Shown: positions 26,854 through 35,644, numbered from the stretch's first letter. The stretch is DNA of 64,000 nt from Sulfurospirillum sp001602955 (GCA_001602955.1 LVAC01000019.1:1-64000), one strand, 5' to 3'. Notes: generated by a model from the letters alone, not told the origin. A program made the numbers and translations.

Positions 26854-27515
26854 TCCGCTTGCATCACGTGTGCAAACGTTTTGCTCAAGGCGACGAAGCG
26901 ATCGAAGCGTTAAAGGACGTCTCTTTGGAAATCGCCCAAGGCGAATGCGTGGTGCTAAGAGGTGCGAGCGGAAGCGGCAAAAGTACGTTGCTCTCGTTAA
27001 TCGCGGGTTTGGCACAGCCGAGTTCGGGCGAAATACGCGTTTTAGATCGTGAAATTTCCAAATTACCCGAACACCTGAGCGCGCTTTTTAGACGTGCCCA
27101 TATCGGGTTTATCTTTCAAAAGTTTCATTTAATCCCAGGATTAAACGTTGAAGAGAACGTGATCGCACCGCTGATCCCTGCCAATCTTCCTTTACATGTC
27201 TTGCATGAAAAAGCGCGTATCAAAATGGAAGCCTTACATATCGATTCCAAAGCCAAACGCGATGTAAAACGCCTCTCGGGCGGCGAACAACAACGCGTCG
27301 CCATTGCTCGGGCATTGATTAACGATCCTGTTTTGATTTTAGCGGACGAACCGACCGCCAATTTGGACGCAAAACTCTCCGCTGAACTGATCGAACATCT
27401 TTACATGTTAAAACAAAGCGGCGTAACGTTGCTGATTGCGACGCACGATCCGCTGTTTTTCGATTTAGATTTCGTCGATCGCATCGTTGAGCTTAAAAAC
27501 GGACGTATCGTATGA
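26850..27515 (+). CDS. ABC transporter ATPase, LolD/MacB class
   Basis: 221-residue cytoplasmic ATPase partner of the FtsX-like permease. Walker A GASGSGKST, signature LSGGEQQRVAIARAL, Walker B VLILADEPTANLD and H-loop ATHDP are all intact. Start ATG 26850 overlaps the permease stop; stop overlaps the next membrane gene by 4 bases. Confidence 0.92.
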   Translation: MIRLHHVCKRFAQGDEAIEALKDVSLEIAQGECVVLRGASGSGKSTLLSLIAGLAQPSSGEIRVLDREISKLPEHLSALFRRAHIGFIFQKFHLIPGLNVEENVIAPLIPANLPLHVLHEKARIKMEALHIDSKAKRDVKRLSGGEQQRVAIARALINDPVLILADEPTANLDAKLSAELIEHLYMLKQSGVTLLIATHDPLFFDLDFVDRIVELKNGRIV

Positions 27516-28474
27516 GCTTAACGCCGGAAATTATCGCACTTTTACTCCTCGATGCCGTTTTTTTACTCTTTGGAGGGATCGCATTCGTGTTAAGTGCGGG
27601 TATCGCGTGGCGTTGGAGAAGCAACGAAACGACCGAATTGCAGTATGCGTTGCATCGCCGGAGTTATTTGGTTTCGGTCATTATCAACTATATTTTTATG
27701 CTCAAAATTCCTTTGTTTGCTTTTTTTATCTATACATGTGACAAACTCTCCGCGATCATTACGGGAGCGATGTGTGCGAGCGGGGTGGTCAATTCGGTCG
27801 ATTTCGGGCTTTACTTGACGCTTTTTAAGATCGTCAATCTCTACGTTTTCGGCTTTTGGCTTTTGCTCAACGATGCGGATATGAATGACGAAAAGCTTCC
27901 GTTTACGCGGTTGAAATTTATTCTTTTTATACTCTTTTTCATACCGCTTTGTGTGGAAATCGGTTTGGAAATCGGCTTTTTTACCTCTTTGAACGTCAGT
28001 AAAATCGTCAGTTGTTGCGGTACGCTCTTTTCGGCATCGAGTACCTCTTCGATTTCGTTACTCTTTAGCGTCGACGAAAAAATTTGGATGATGATTTTTT
28101 ACGGATGTTTCGCGTTGAGCGTTGCGGCTTATGCCAGTCGATCCCCTTTAGCGTCGGTAGTTTCAAATCTCTTGTTGGCGCTTTTCGCGTTGATCGCGCT
28201 TATTTTGTTTTTTAGCCCTTACGTATACGAACTGCCCACGCACCACTGCCCGTTTTGTCTTTTGCAAAAAGAGTATTTTTACGTCGGCTATCTTTTATAC
28301 GCGCTTTTGTTTTCGGGAACGTTTTACGCGGCGGCGGGCGGCGTACTCGACTTGGTGCAAAAACGCTATACGAAACGCTTCTACCGCTTGAGCCTCTTTT
28401 TCAATACGGTATACGTGATCGGCATTAGTTTGTATCCTTTAAGCTATTATTTACGCAACGGAGTGTGGTTATGA
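27512..28474 (+). CDS. Polytopic membrane protein with cysteine pairs, ABC/NosL cluster
   Basis: 320 residues with about eight hydrophobic helices. Two cysteine features stand out: KIVSCCGTLFS in mid-protein and HHCPFCLLQKEY near residue 247, a His-Cys-X-X-Cys facing one side of the membrane. The pattern could hold a metal or act in thiol redox, as in DsbB-like proteins, but no family is assigned. It overlaps the ATPase upstream and the NosL-like gene downstream by 4 bases each, so it is an integral part of the operon. Confidence 0.65.
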   Translation: MSLTPEIIALLLLDAVFLLFGGIAFVLSAGIAWRWRSNETTELQYALHRRSYLVSVIINYIFMLKIPLFAFFIYTCDKLSAIITGAMCASGVVNSVDFGLYLTLFKIVNLYVFGFWLLLNDADMNDEKLPFTRLKFILFILFFIPLCVEIGLEIGFFTSLNVSKIVSCCGTLFSASSTSSISLLFSVDEKIWMMIFYGCFALSVAAYASRSPLASVVSNLLLALFALIALILFFSPYVYELPTHHCPFCLLQKEYFYVGYLLYALLFSGTFYAAAGGVLDLVQKRYTKRFYRLSLFFNTVYVIGISLYPLSYYLRNGVWL

Positions 28475-28980
28475 GACGGTATCTTGCAACGGTACTTTTG
28501 GTGGTATTTCCTCTTCTTTCCCTTGGCGGACTGTTTTGGTTTTTGTCCGTTTCGCATCGTCTTCCAAACGAGATCGTCAATAAAGAAGCCAAAGCATTGG
28601 ATTTTGAGGACAATACCTTACAATGTCCCGTGTGCCATATGTATCTTGTCGGGAAGAACGATACGGCGCAAATCATTACCGCAGATCGTAAAACGCATTT
28701 TTTCGATGACGTCGGATGTGCGATTTTATGGCTTAGGGAGCAAAAAATAGAGCCTCGAAACGTCGTATTTTGGGTTTTCAGCGGCGATACGAAGCGCTAT
28801 ATCGATGCCTACGGAGCTTTTTATTCCATCGACGATAAAACGCCGATGCTTTACGGTTTTCGCGCGTACGAGCAGTTTAGCCAAGGACGTATCGGGTTTG
28901 AGACGATGCGGCTTCGAATGCTTCGCGGCGAGACGATGCAAGATCCCAAAGTCAGACAAAATCTTCTACAAGGACGTTAA
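28471..28980 (+). CDS. NosL-like metal-binding protein
   Basis: 169 residues with an N-terminal signal or anchor (LLVVFPLLSLGGLFWFL) and the NosL core: CPVCHMYLV near residue 53, where NosL proteins bind Cu(I), then HFFDDVGCAILWL. NosL delivers copper for nitrous oxide reductase, but no nosZ is in the window, so this copy may serve another cuproprotein together with the co-transcribed ABC proteins. ATG 28471 overlaps the previous stop. Confidence 0.78.
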   Translation: MRRYLATVLLVVFPLLSLGGLFWFLSVSHRLPNEIVNKEAKALDFEDNTLQCPVCHMYLVGKNDTAQIITADRKTHFFDDVGCAILWLREQKIEPRNVVFWVFSGDTKRYIDAYGAFYSIDDKTPMLYGFRAYEQFSQGRIGFETMRLRMLRGETMQDPKVRQNLLQGR

Positions 28981-28981
28981 T

Positions 28982-29797
28982 ATGAAAGTAGCCATTAGCG
29001 GAGCGAGCGGTTTTGTAGCCAATGCGCTTAAAAAAGCATTTCCCGATTTTGTAGCGATTGAACGCGGTGACGATGAAGCAAAAATCGTCCAAAAGCTTCA
29101 CGGCGTCGATGCGGTTTTTAATCTTGCGGGTGCTCCTATCGCGGCACGTTGGGACGAAGCGTATAAAAAGGTGCTCTATAGCAGTCGTATCGAGACGACG
29201 AAAAAACTGGTCGCCGCCGTCAATCAAAGCGACGTCGGTCGTTTGATTTCGACTTCCGCCGTCGGCATTTACCGCAATAACGTTGCATGCGACGAGACCA
29301 ACGCTCGGTACGGAGACGATTTTTTGGCGCATCTCGCGCTTGATTGGGAGGCGGAGGCGCAAAAATGTACCAAACCGACTGCGATTTTACGCTTTGGCGT
29401 CGTGCTGGGAAACGGAGGCGCGTTGGAGAAGATGTTGCCGGCGTTTCGTATGGGGCTTGGCGGCATTATCGGTGACGGACGTACGGTAATGAGCTGGATC
29501 GATATCGACGATTTGGTGTCGATTTACGATTTTGTGTTAACGCATCGGCTTGAAGGCATTTACAACGCCACCTCTCCTCAACCGCTCAGTAATTTTCATT
29601 TTACGAAAATTTTGGGAGAGGTATTGCACCGACCGACCTTGATTCCCGTTCCCGCATTTATTATTAAAATGCTTTTTGGCGAGGGTTCGTGCGTGCTCTT
29701 GGATAGCAAAGAAGCCTATCCCAAAGCGTTGCTGGCACAAGGATTTACGTTTGCGTATGCGGATGCGAAGAGCTCGCTAACGAAGATACTTGCTTAA
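28982..29797 (+). CDS. NAD-dependent epimerase, TIGR01777/YfcH family
   Basis: A 271-residue extended SDR. GASGFVANALKKAF is the nucleotide motif, NLAGAPIA and SSRIETTKKLV are typical of the YfcH/SulA-like family, and ISTSAVGIYR with a catalytic Tyr follows. Its function in bacteria is not established. ATG 28982 after AAGGACGTTAAT; a longer in-frame reading starts inside the NosL-like gene and is rejected. The stop overlaps the convergent exporter. Confidence 0.82.
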   Translation: MKVAISGASGFVANALKKAFPDFVAIERGDDEAKIVQKLHGVDAVFNLAGAPIAARWDEAYKKVLYSSRIETTKKLVAAVNQSDVGRLISTSAVGIYRNNVACDETNARYGDDFLAHLALDWEAEAQKCTKPTAILRFGVVLGNGGALEKMLPAFRMGLGGIIGDGRTVMSWIDIDDLVSIYDFVLTHRLEGIYNATSPQPLSNFHFTKILGEVLHRPTLIPVPAFIIKMLFGEGSCVLLDSKEAYPKALLAQGFTFAYADAKSSLTKILA

Positions 29798-30420
29798 CGT
29801 TTTTCCATCAAAAGGCGAATGCCAAGCCCCACCATCACGACGCCGGAGACGGCGTCCAAACTTTGACGCACGCTTTTTTTGGTAATAAAGCCGTTAGCGG
29901 AGACGATCGTATAGACCAAAATCGCTTGCCAAATCGTTCCGACGATAAAGTGTAACAAGGCTAAAAAAAGCGATTGGGCGAGGGCGGAGTGCTCGTGGTT
30001 GATGAATTGCGGTAAAAACGCCATATAAAAAATAACGGCTTTGGGATTAAGAACGTTGGATAAAAAACCTTCCCTTATCGAGATCCAAAACGAAAACGGT
30101 TTTTTTTCGACCGCCTTTTGATGCACTTTGGTGCTGTTCCACAAGGATTTGAAAGAGCCGATTCCAAGCCAAATCAAATACAAAGCCCCCGCGATTTTCA
30201 AGACCGTAAAAGCCGTTGCCGAGTATAAAAGCACCGCCGAGATTCCCACTGCCGAGAGCGTAGCGTGCACAAAGAGTCCCGAACAAATCCCCAAACTGGA
30301 AACCAATCCGTCTTTGGCACCGCCTCGAAGCGTGTTGCGAATAACGATCATCGTATCGGCACCGGGCGTCATCGTAAGAAGCGTGATAGCAATCAAAAAC
30401 GTTAGAAGATCAATCGGCAT
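29794..30420 (-). CDS. LysE/RhtB-family exporter (second copy)
   Basis: 208-residue inner-membrane exporter with about six helices and the family block TMTPGADTMIVIRNTLRGG. Distinct in sequence from the exporter at 24621-25244, so not a recent duplication. Substrate unknown. Confidence 0.83.
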   Translation of the reverse strand: MPIDLLTFLIAITLLTMTPGADTMIVIRNTLRGGAKDGLVSSLGICSGLFVHATLSAVGISAVLLYSATAFTVLKIAGALYLIWLGIGSFKSLWNSTKVHQKAVEKKPFSFWISIREGFLSNVLNPKAVIFYMAFLPQFINHEHSALAQSLFLALLHFIVGTIWQAILVYTIVSANGFITKKSVRQSLDAVSGVVMVGLGIRLLMEKR

Positions 30421-30734
30421 ACTTTTTCCTTAGCGTCTCTTTCCGTGAGCAAAGACGGTAAGAGCTTTGACAAAATAAGAGACTTCTTTCATAACCCGTT
30501 AGAACAAGAGTTGCGAGGCATAGCATATCACTTTTTGAAACTAAAAACATCGCTATAGCTTTGGCTATGACTCAATTTTGAGTTTTAAAAACTAACACAC
30601 TCTGTTTAAACTCTTTATATTCTAAGGGTTATAAAAGAAGTCTAAGGAAAATTTTACTCCGATACGACTGAAAAGCTCTTGACATATTATTTGAAAACGG
30701 TTATCATTTCAATAAATTAACCAAAGAGGATGAC
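30421..30734 (+). promoter_or_regulatory. Intergenic region with promoter and Fur-like box
   Basis: This 314-base gap holds no gene. Near its end are TTGACA (30679-30684), 17 bases, and TATCAT (30702-30707). The -10 region lies in GGTTATCATTTCAAT, which resembles half of a Fur box, so iron would repress the flavodoxin unit. Short AT-rich inverted repeats around 30545-30600 (CTCAATTTTGAG) have no clear role. Confidence 0.5.
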
Positions 30735-31181
30735 ATGTCAGAATCGTATTCAACGCTTCATGAGATCAGTCGACGTTTTGATTCGGAAGATATCGCTTTG
30801 CTTTCGAGTCATCCCTATTTTTTCCGTACGATCAATACGTACGAGCTCTTTACGAACTATATTTTTGAGCGCGTTAAACGCCAAAATCCTCATAGCGCGA
30901 TTAGCTTAGAAAAAGAGAGTATCGTGATTTGTCAAGACGGATGTCCTGAAGCGTTGCATTTGTATCCGACATGGAAGGTGATTGAAAGGCGCGTGGATAT
31001 CGATGCATGCGACGAAATCAATCAAGCCGTTGCGCGACTCGAATCGCAAGAGTGTAAGCATATCTATTTGCTCTTCCCGCGCAACGAAAATTTTCGCAAG
31101 CATATTCCGATCAAAGTTCCTAAACTGGACGCTTTAGGTTTGGAATATACTTTAAAACTCGTACCTTACACGATTTATTAA
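30735..31181 (+). CDS. Conserved hypothetical protein upstream of flavodoxin
   Basis: 148 residues, soluble, no signal or TM segment. Seen: SYSTLHEISRRFDSEDI at the start and CKHIYLLFPRNENFRKH near the C-terminus. I do not recognise a family. A near-consensus promoter with a Fur-like box precedes it and the flavodoxin follows after 16 bases, so it is probably part of the iron-limitation response. Confidence 0.6.
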   Translation: MSESYSTLHEISRRFDSEDIALLSSHPYFFRTINTYELFTNYIFERVKRQNPHSAISLEKESIVICQDGCPEALHLYPTWKVIERRVDIDACDEINQAVARLESQECKHIYLLFPRNENFRKHIPIKVPKLDALGLEYTLKLVPYTIY

Positions 31182-31197
31182 TTCAAAGGAGTTATGG

Positions 31198-31704
31198 ATG
31201 AGCATCGGCATTTTTTACGGAAGCACCAACGGCAATACCGCGGAAGCGGCAAGCATGATTCAAAAGCAACTCGGTGCGGACAGTTACGACGTAGGCAAAC
31301 TCAAGAGCGGCGCAGAATTGGCGCAATACGATTTATTGATTTTGGGAACCTCGACATGGTACGACGGCGAATTGCAAGACGACTGGGAAAGTTTTATGAC
31401 GCATCTCTCAAAAGCGGATTTAAGCGGTAAAAAAGTAGCCCTGTTCGGTATGGGCGATCAAGAAGGTTACGGAAGCGACTACGTCAGCGCGATGCGCGTC
31501 CTTTACGACAAAGCGATCGAACAAGGCGCATGCGTGATCGGTGCATGGGATAAGGAAGGCTATTCGTTTGACCACTCTGCTTCGATCGTCGAGGGAAAAT
31601 TCGTAGGACTTGCGTTAGATGAAGATAACCAAAGCGAATTGACCGCGGGTCGTATCGATGCATGGTGCAAACAAATCGAAGCGGAAATGAAGGCGTGCGC
31701 ATGA
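31198..31704 (+). CDS. fldA: Flavodoxin
   Basis: 168-residue FMN electron carrier that replaces ferredoxin under iron limitation and is the electron acceptor of pyruvate oxidoreductase in this group. FMN phosphate loop GIFYGSTNGNTAEAA, ring-contacting loops GTSTWYDGELQDDW and FGMGDQEGYGSDY are intact. RBS AAAGGAG. Its TGA overlaps the ATG of a 28-residue ORF. Confidence 0.92.
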   Translation: MSIGIFYGSTNGNTAEAASMIQKQLGADSYDVGKLKSGAELAQYDLLILGTSTWYDGELQDDWESFMTHLSKADLSGKKVALFGMGDQEGYGSDYVSAMRVLYDKAIEQGACVIGAWDKEGYSFDHSASIVEGKFVGLALDEDNQSELTAGRIDAWCKQIEAEMKACA

Positions 31705-31787
31705 AAACGCTTCTATGCGCCAACGCACAATCCGTCGAAACGCGTAGCAAAAAAGAGAAACTTCTTTTTAAAGGGTGCGCGTGCTAA
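31701..31787 (+). CDS. Small ORF coupled to flavodoxin (28 residues)
   Basis: ATG overlaps the flavodoxin stop (ATGA); the reading frame encodes 28 residues beginning MKTLLCANAQ and ending FKGCAC. Its TAA is the first three bases of a perfect terminator stem, which suggests the end is under selection rather than chance. Three cysteines, two of them in the terminal CAC, and a basic middle. No known family. Confidence 0.45.
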   Translation: MKTLLCANAQSVETRSKKEKLLFKGCAC

Positions 31788-31812
31788 GCCAAGAGGGTCT
31801 CCTCTTGGCTTA
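31785..31812. terminator. Bidirectional terminator between convergent operons
   Basis: Perfect 12-base stem TAAGCCAAGAGG (31785-31796) and CCTCTTGGCTTA (31801-31812) with a GTCT loop. The outer bases are the stop codons of the small ORF on the plus strand and of the DUF1007 gene on the minus strand. Confidence 0.8.
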
Positions 31813-32463
31813 TTGGCGAATAATCACTTGATAGCCGTAATAAAAGTCGGCGTCGTAACCTCTCGTTTGACATGTAAAGGGTTTTTGACATGTTAAAAAC
31901 TCCGGCTTCACGATCATCGCGACATACATCTCTCCGTCGTAAAAACGTAACTCGTATTTGGGGATCTTTGGGCGGGGAATGCTAAAGAGATAGCGTAACT
32001 TCGAATCCTCAAACGATGCCATAAAATCATCGACCTGCGTGATGGTTTTCTCCTCTTTGCCGTCAAAAGGATGCATAAAAAAACTGTAGTTGGCTATCGT
32101 GTCGAAATGGTCTTTTTTTAGGAATGCGATCTCTTTTTCGTCTAAAATTTTATCACGGTTTTTGTCGTAATCTTGCATCAAAATCGACGACGTCATCTCA
32201 TCAAATGTCCATAAAATCCAAATTTTTTCCTGCTCGACGGAAATGCGCGTATCGATAAAGACATGCGGATGAGCCGATAAGAGACTGACGGTGCCGATGA
32301 AAAGTATAAGGCTTCGTGCAAAACTCCTTTTACACGGAGCAAAAGCATCCGAAGTGCGTGTTTTTTGAGTCGAAGAAAACTCCGTGTTAACGTAGCCTTT
32401 ATAGCTTTGCTTTGAGCGCATGCGAGAGAGTTTCGCAAGAACTTTATTTAAAAAACGTTTCAT
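31810..32463 (-). CDS. DUF1007-family periplasmic metal-transport accessory protein (copy 2)
   Basis: 217 residues. Unusually, about 45 residues precede the hydrophobic export segment (SLILFIGTVSLLSA), after which the mature protein would begin near HPHVFI, the family hallmark. An EF-hand-like loop DYDKNRDKILDEKE follows. DUF1007 proteins accompany NicO/RcnA-type nickel-cobalt-zinc permeases. ATG overlaps the stop of the permease gene (ATGA). The basic N-terminal extension has no RBS-supported shorter ATG; a later non-ATG start is possible. Confidence 0.75.
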   Translation of the reverse strand: MKRFLNKVLAKLSRMRSKQSYKGYVNTEFSSTQKTRTSDAFAPCKRSFARSLILFIGTVSLLSAHPHVFIDTRISVEQEKIWILWTFDEMTSSILMQDYDKNRDKILDEKEIAFLKKDHFDTIANYSFFMHPFDGKEEKTITQVDDFMASFEDSKLRYLFSIPRPKIPKYELRFYDGEMYVAMIVKPEFLTCQKPFTCQTRGYDADFYYGYQVIIRQ

Positions 32464-33899
32464 GAAAACAACAATACCAGCCCGAGCGTAAACATAATCG
32501 CCAAAGCGATACTCTCGGAATAAATCAAAAAGCGAGGCGTTTTAGACCGGAAACGTTTTTTAGCATACAAGGTTGAAAATGCCGCCGCGGCGATGATAAG
32601 GCTCATGCCCAAACTCATACAAAAAGCACTTAAAAATCCCAAGCTATAAGCGCGGTGGGCAAGCGCGAACGTAAAGATCGCTACGGTTCCGGGGCACGGC
32701 ACGATACCGGCACTCAAAACGACGCCCCAGTCGCTACTTTGCGATTTAGGCGAGCATGCCGCACAGCTACATGTAAAAGGGTGGGCGGAAAAAGCGACGA
32801 TTTTCGGACGTGCTCGGTGTACTTTGATTTTCCGATACGCCATGTACGCGACGATGGCAAGAATGATGAGTGCCGAAATTTTGGTCGTGTAGAAGCTCAC
32901 GTCGGTAAAAAAGGCATTGAAGAAAAGATCGAAAAGAAGGTAAATCGTCAACGTCAGTAAAAATGCCGAAAACGTGTGAACAAGGCCGATCAGTCCCGCC
33001 ATACTTAATGCCTTGGCATAGCCGTGGTTTGCGGCAAAAAGGTAAGAACTGACCAAGGTCTTTCCATGTCCAGGACCTGCTGCATGAAGCACTCCATAGA
33101 GAAACGAAAGGCCTAAAAAGAGCAAATATCCCGCAAAAGAAGCTTTCTCTTTGAGTCCGGACATCGTATCTTGAATCGTGTTTTGCGTCGAGCTTAAAGC
33201 ATTTTTGAGCCAAAGAAGCCTTGAAGATTCGGAAGAGGGAGCAACTTCAAGGCGCGTGTTTTCCTGTTTCTCGGGCGTTATCGGTGCAAGAAGCGGTTCG
33301 CTTGGGGCGGGTGCTTGCGTACGTGTTGCGGCATTGCCGCTAATTTTCATAAAAGCGATGTGGTTAAAAAGATTGAATTCAAAAGGGAAAACATTTGCGT
33401 CGGCGGGTTGAATACCGTGGATTAAAAAGACGAAAAAGCCTTCATTATCCTCGATCGTAAACGAAAGCTCGTCTTCGGGCAAAAGGGCTTGCGTCGTATC
33501 GGAGCGAAAGCGAAAAACCAAGTCGTCGTTGGTTTGGAAAAAGAGCTCTTTGCGACTGACATGTAAGCTAAGCGGTACGACATGCGCTTGTTCGCCGCCG
33601 CGTGCGGTGTATTCGACCGAAGTGAGGTAATGTTTTTTTGCGACGTAATTGTTTAAAATAATCTCGATGCGCTTGAGTTCGTCCGGATCGAGCTTTTTAT
33701 TGCGGTTATCGTCGTAACGATCGATTAGGGTTTTGATAAAATCTTGACTAAAATGCCATTCAAACGTTATTGCTTTGAGCGTAGAAGCATCGCCCTCTAG
33801 CGTTATGTTAACGGTCGCCGAGGGCGTATAGAGCGCACAAAGCGCACACGCAAACAGGTGATAAGGAAGAAGAAGGAACCACCAAAATCGTTTACACAT
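32460..33899 (-). CDS. NicO/RcnA-type metal permease with N-terminal DUF1007-like domain
   Basis: 479 residues. Export signal (MCKRFWWFLLLPYHLFACALC), a periplasmic domain to about 200 with an EF-hand-like DRYDDNRNKKLDPDE, a linker, then about six TM helices with the NicO signatures HAAGPGHGKTLVSSY and GIVPCPGTVAIF. A cytosolic loop contains HPFTCSCAACS, likely metal-binding. ATG 33899 overlaps the upstream stop (TAATG) and has AAAGGG before it; a longer frame to 33992 is rejected. Probably moves Ni, Co or Zn. Confidence 0.78.
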   Translation of the reverse strand: MCKRFWWFLLLPYHLFACALCALYTPSATVNITLEGDASTLKAITFEWHFSQDFIKTLIDRYDDNRNKKLDPDELKRIEIILNNYVAKKHYLTSVEYTARGGEQAHVVPLSLHVSRKELFFQTNDDLVFRFRSDTTQALLPEDELSFTIEDNEGFFVFLIHGIQPADANVFPFEFNLFNHIAFMKISGNAATRTQAPAPSEPLLAPITPEKQENTRLEVAPSSESSRLLWLKNALSSTQNTIQDTMSGLKEKASFAGYLLFLGLSFLYGVLHAAGPGHGKTLVSSYLFAANHGYAKALSMAGLIGLVHTFSAFLLTLTIYLLFDLFFNAFFTDVSFYTTKISALIILAIVAYMAYRKIKVHRARPKIVAFSAHPFTCSCAACSPKSQSSDWGVVLSAGIVPCPGTVAIFTFALAHRAYSLGFLSAFCMSLGMSLIIAAAAFSTLYAKKRFRSKTPRFLIYSESIALAIMFTLGLVLLFS

Positions 33900-34651
33900 T
33901 AAAATGCCCTTTGCGGAATAGGATGCGTTAAAAACCAAAGCCCAAGAAGGACGACGCACACGGCACCGAAAAACCGAATCGCCCAAAACCATTTCGGTTG
34001 CGTTGCGATTGCCTTGGACGCTTGAACGCTTTGCGCAAGAAGTCCCGCCAAAGAAATGGTAAGCCCCATACCCAAACTCATAAAAAATGCCGCGATCATA
34101 CCGATACCCATATGCCCGAGCGTGATCGCAAAAAAAGAAAGCGTAATGACGCCCGGACAGGGAACGACGCCCGCAAGCATCACGACGCCGAAGCGACTTG
34201 TCTGCGTACCGACGACGGGCTCATTTACGATGCGCCGCTCTTTAAAGACGTTGTAAACGAGCCAACAGCCTAAAAGTACGATGAGACCTCCGGATATTTG
34301 AAACAAAGGAGGATTGACGTCTCGAAAAAGCCTATTGGCACTGATGTTCATAAGGTAAGCGGCGCACAACGTGACGACGAGGGCGGAAAGCGTGTGAACG
34401 AGAGCGATCAGAAAGCCGATTTGAAAGACATGGCTTCGTTTGGAAGGATTGGCTAAAAGGTATCCCGCTACCAAGGCTTTTCCGTGTCCTGGACCTAAGG
34501 CATGGACGACGCCGTATCCAAACGCCAAAGCGATAATGAACAACGCGGGTTGAACATGTCCGCTATCGATGGCATGGAAATGCTCGGCAATAGCCGTATT
34601 GAAATAGTGATTGGCTTGGGCAAAGGTATTTGCGAGGGTTGAAGGCATCAT
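33899..34651 (-). CDS. NicO/RcnA-type metal permease
   Basis: 250-residue inner-membrane protein with about six helices and both NicO motifs: HALGPGHGKALVAGY near residue 50 and GVVPCPGVITL. This is the plain version of the permease fused to a periplasmic domain in the next gene. ATG overlaps the DUF1007 gene end (ATGA). Direction (import or export) and metal cannot be read from sequence; Ni, Co and Zn are the family options. Confidence 0.8.
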   Translation of the reverse strand: MMPSTLANTFAQANHYFNTAIAEHFHAIDSGHVQPALFIIALAFGYGVVHALGPGHGKALVAGYLLANPSKRSHVFQIGFLIALVHTLSALVVTLCAAYLMNISANRLFRDVNPPLFQISGGLIVLLGCWLVYNVFKERRIVNEPVVGTQTSRFGVVMLAGVVPCPGVITLSFFAITLGHMGIGMIAAFFMSLGMGLTISLAGLLAQSVQASKAIATQPKWFWAIRFFGAVCVVLLGLWFLTHPIPQRAF

Positions 34652-35154
34652 AAAAACTCCAATAAATATCCGTAGTAATACGCGTTATCGACCTCTTTAA
34701 GCGTGTAGGGTAAAGAGGTATGAATCTGCTCTTTTTCGAGCGACAAAGCACATAAAAACGATTCGTCCCAAAAACCGATTGACTTCTTTTGATGAACGTA
34801 GGGTTTTAAATCCACGTGAAATTCTACACCAAAAGCGTTGTTTTCGCGCCAAAGAAAAAGTTGCGTCGGTTTGAGGGGAACACTTTTGTTCGCGACTTTA
34901 AGATGCGTGAAAAAGGAAAATTGTTTTAAGTCGTTAAAAACCTCTTTTTTAAAGGCTTCGGTTTCTTTGGGTGAAAAAATGCCGTTACGATCGGTGTCGA
35001 AATCTTCGAGTAAGCTTTGCGAGGTCATTTCGTCAAAAAGCCACCGAACTTTGAGTTCCGTTTCGTCTAGCTCTAGCGAAACCGTAATAAACGTATGCGG
35101 ATGCGCCAAGGCACTACAGGCGTAAAAGAGTAAACACGCGCAAATTTTTAACAT
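34648..35154 (-). CDS. DUF1007-family periplasmic metal-transport accessory protein (copy 1)
   Basis: 168 residues. Signal peptide MLKICACLLFYACSALA, mature start HPHTFI, then WLFDEMTSQ (shared almost exactly with copy 2) and an EF-hand-like DFDTDRNGIFSPKE. First gene of a four-gene operon DUF1007-NicO-NicO-DUF1007. Confidence 0.8.
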   Translation of the reverse strand: MLKICACLLFYACSALAHPHTFITVSLELDETELKVRWLFDEMTSQSLLEDFDTDRNGIFSPKETEAFKKEVFNDLKQFSFFTHLKVANKSVPLKPTQLFLWRENNAFGVEFHVDLKPYVHQKKSIGFWDESFLCALSLEKEQIHTSLPYTLKEVDNAYYYGYLLEFL

Positions 35155-35195
35155 GTAAGGCTCGGTTTTGAAAAGATGGCGTTAGTGTACTCCCA

Positions 35196-35225
35196 AAAAG
35201 ATTTAGAGCGACTGAGTTGCGCTCT
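35196..35225 (-). terminator. Terminator of the YnfA-type gene
   Basis: On the minus strand, directly after the TAA, AGAGCG and CGCTCT form a stem with a 9-base loop, followed by AAATCTTTTT. Confidence 0.6.
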
Positions 35226-35552
35226 TTAACGCGGTGCGTACATTATAATCCCGACGCCTACAAGCGCGATCATACCGCCCAAAAGATCGTACATGTCGGG
35301 GACGATCCCGTCTATTTTCCAACCCCAGAGTAACGAAAGGGCAATAAATACACCACCGTATGCGGCATAAACGCGTCCGAAATTAGCGGGTTGCAAAGTC
35401 GGTATGACGCCGTAAAGCACCAAAATAACCGCACCTAAAAGTGCGTAAGCGATGCTTTTACCTTCTCGAAGCCAAAGCCAAACGAGGTAACCTCCGCCGA
35501 TTTCAAACAGTCCTGCCAACAGAAAATAACCTAGCGATTTGATCGTTTCCAT
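35226..35552 (-). CDS. YnfA/UPF0060-family small membrane protein
   Basis: 108 residues with four TM helices. The blocks FEIGGGYLVWLWLREGKS and GRVYAAYGGVFI are characteristic of UPF0060 (YnfA), a small-multidrug-resistance-like family with no settled substrate. ATG 35552 follows GGAGGAAT; an upstream in-frame extension of 19 codons lacks an RBS. Confidence 0.87.
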   Translation of the reverse strand: METIKSLGYFLLAGLFEIGGGYLVWLWLREGKSIAYALLGAVILVLYGVIPTLQPANFGRVYAAYGGVFIALSLLWGWKIDGIVPDMYDLLGGMIALVGVGIIMYAPR

Positions 35553-35644
35553 GGTGCGATTCCTCCAAAATGAAAAGTATAGCGCAAATAATATGATAAC
35601 AGTTCTCAAAGTTATAAAACTTTAAGTCAAGATTCCGTATTATT

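Noticed and set aside
24621..30420. Recent duplication of the two LysE/RhtB exporters
   Set aside because: Their sequences share only family motifs, so they are not a recent copy pair.
30530..30610. Terminator from short repeats around CTCAATTTTGAG
   Set aside because: Stems are short and AT-rich with no consistent T-run; nothing firm can be claimed.
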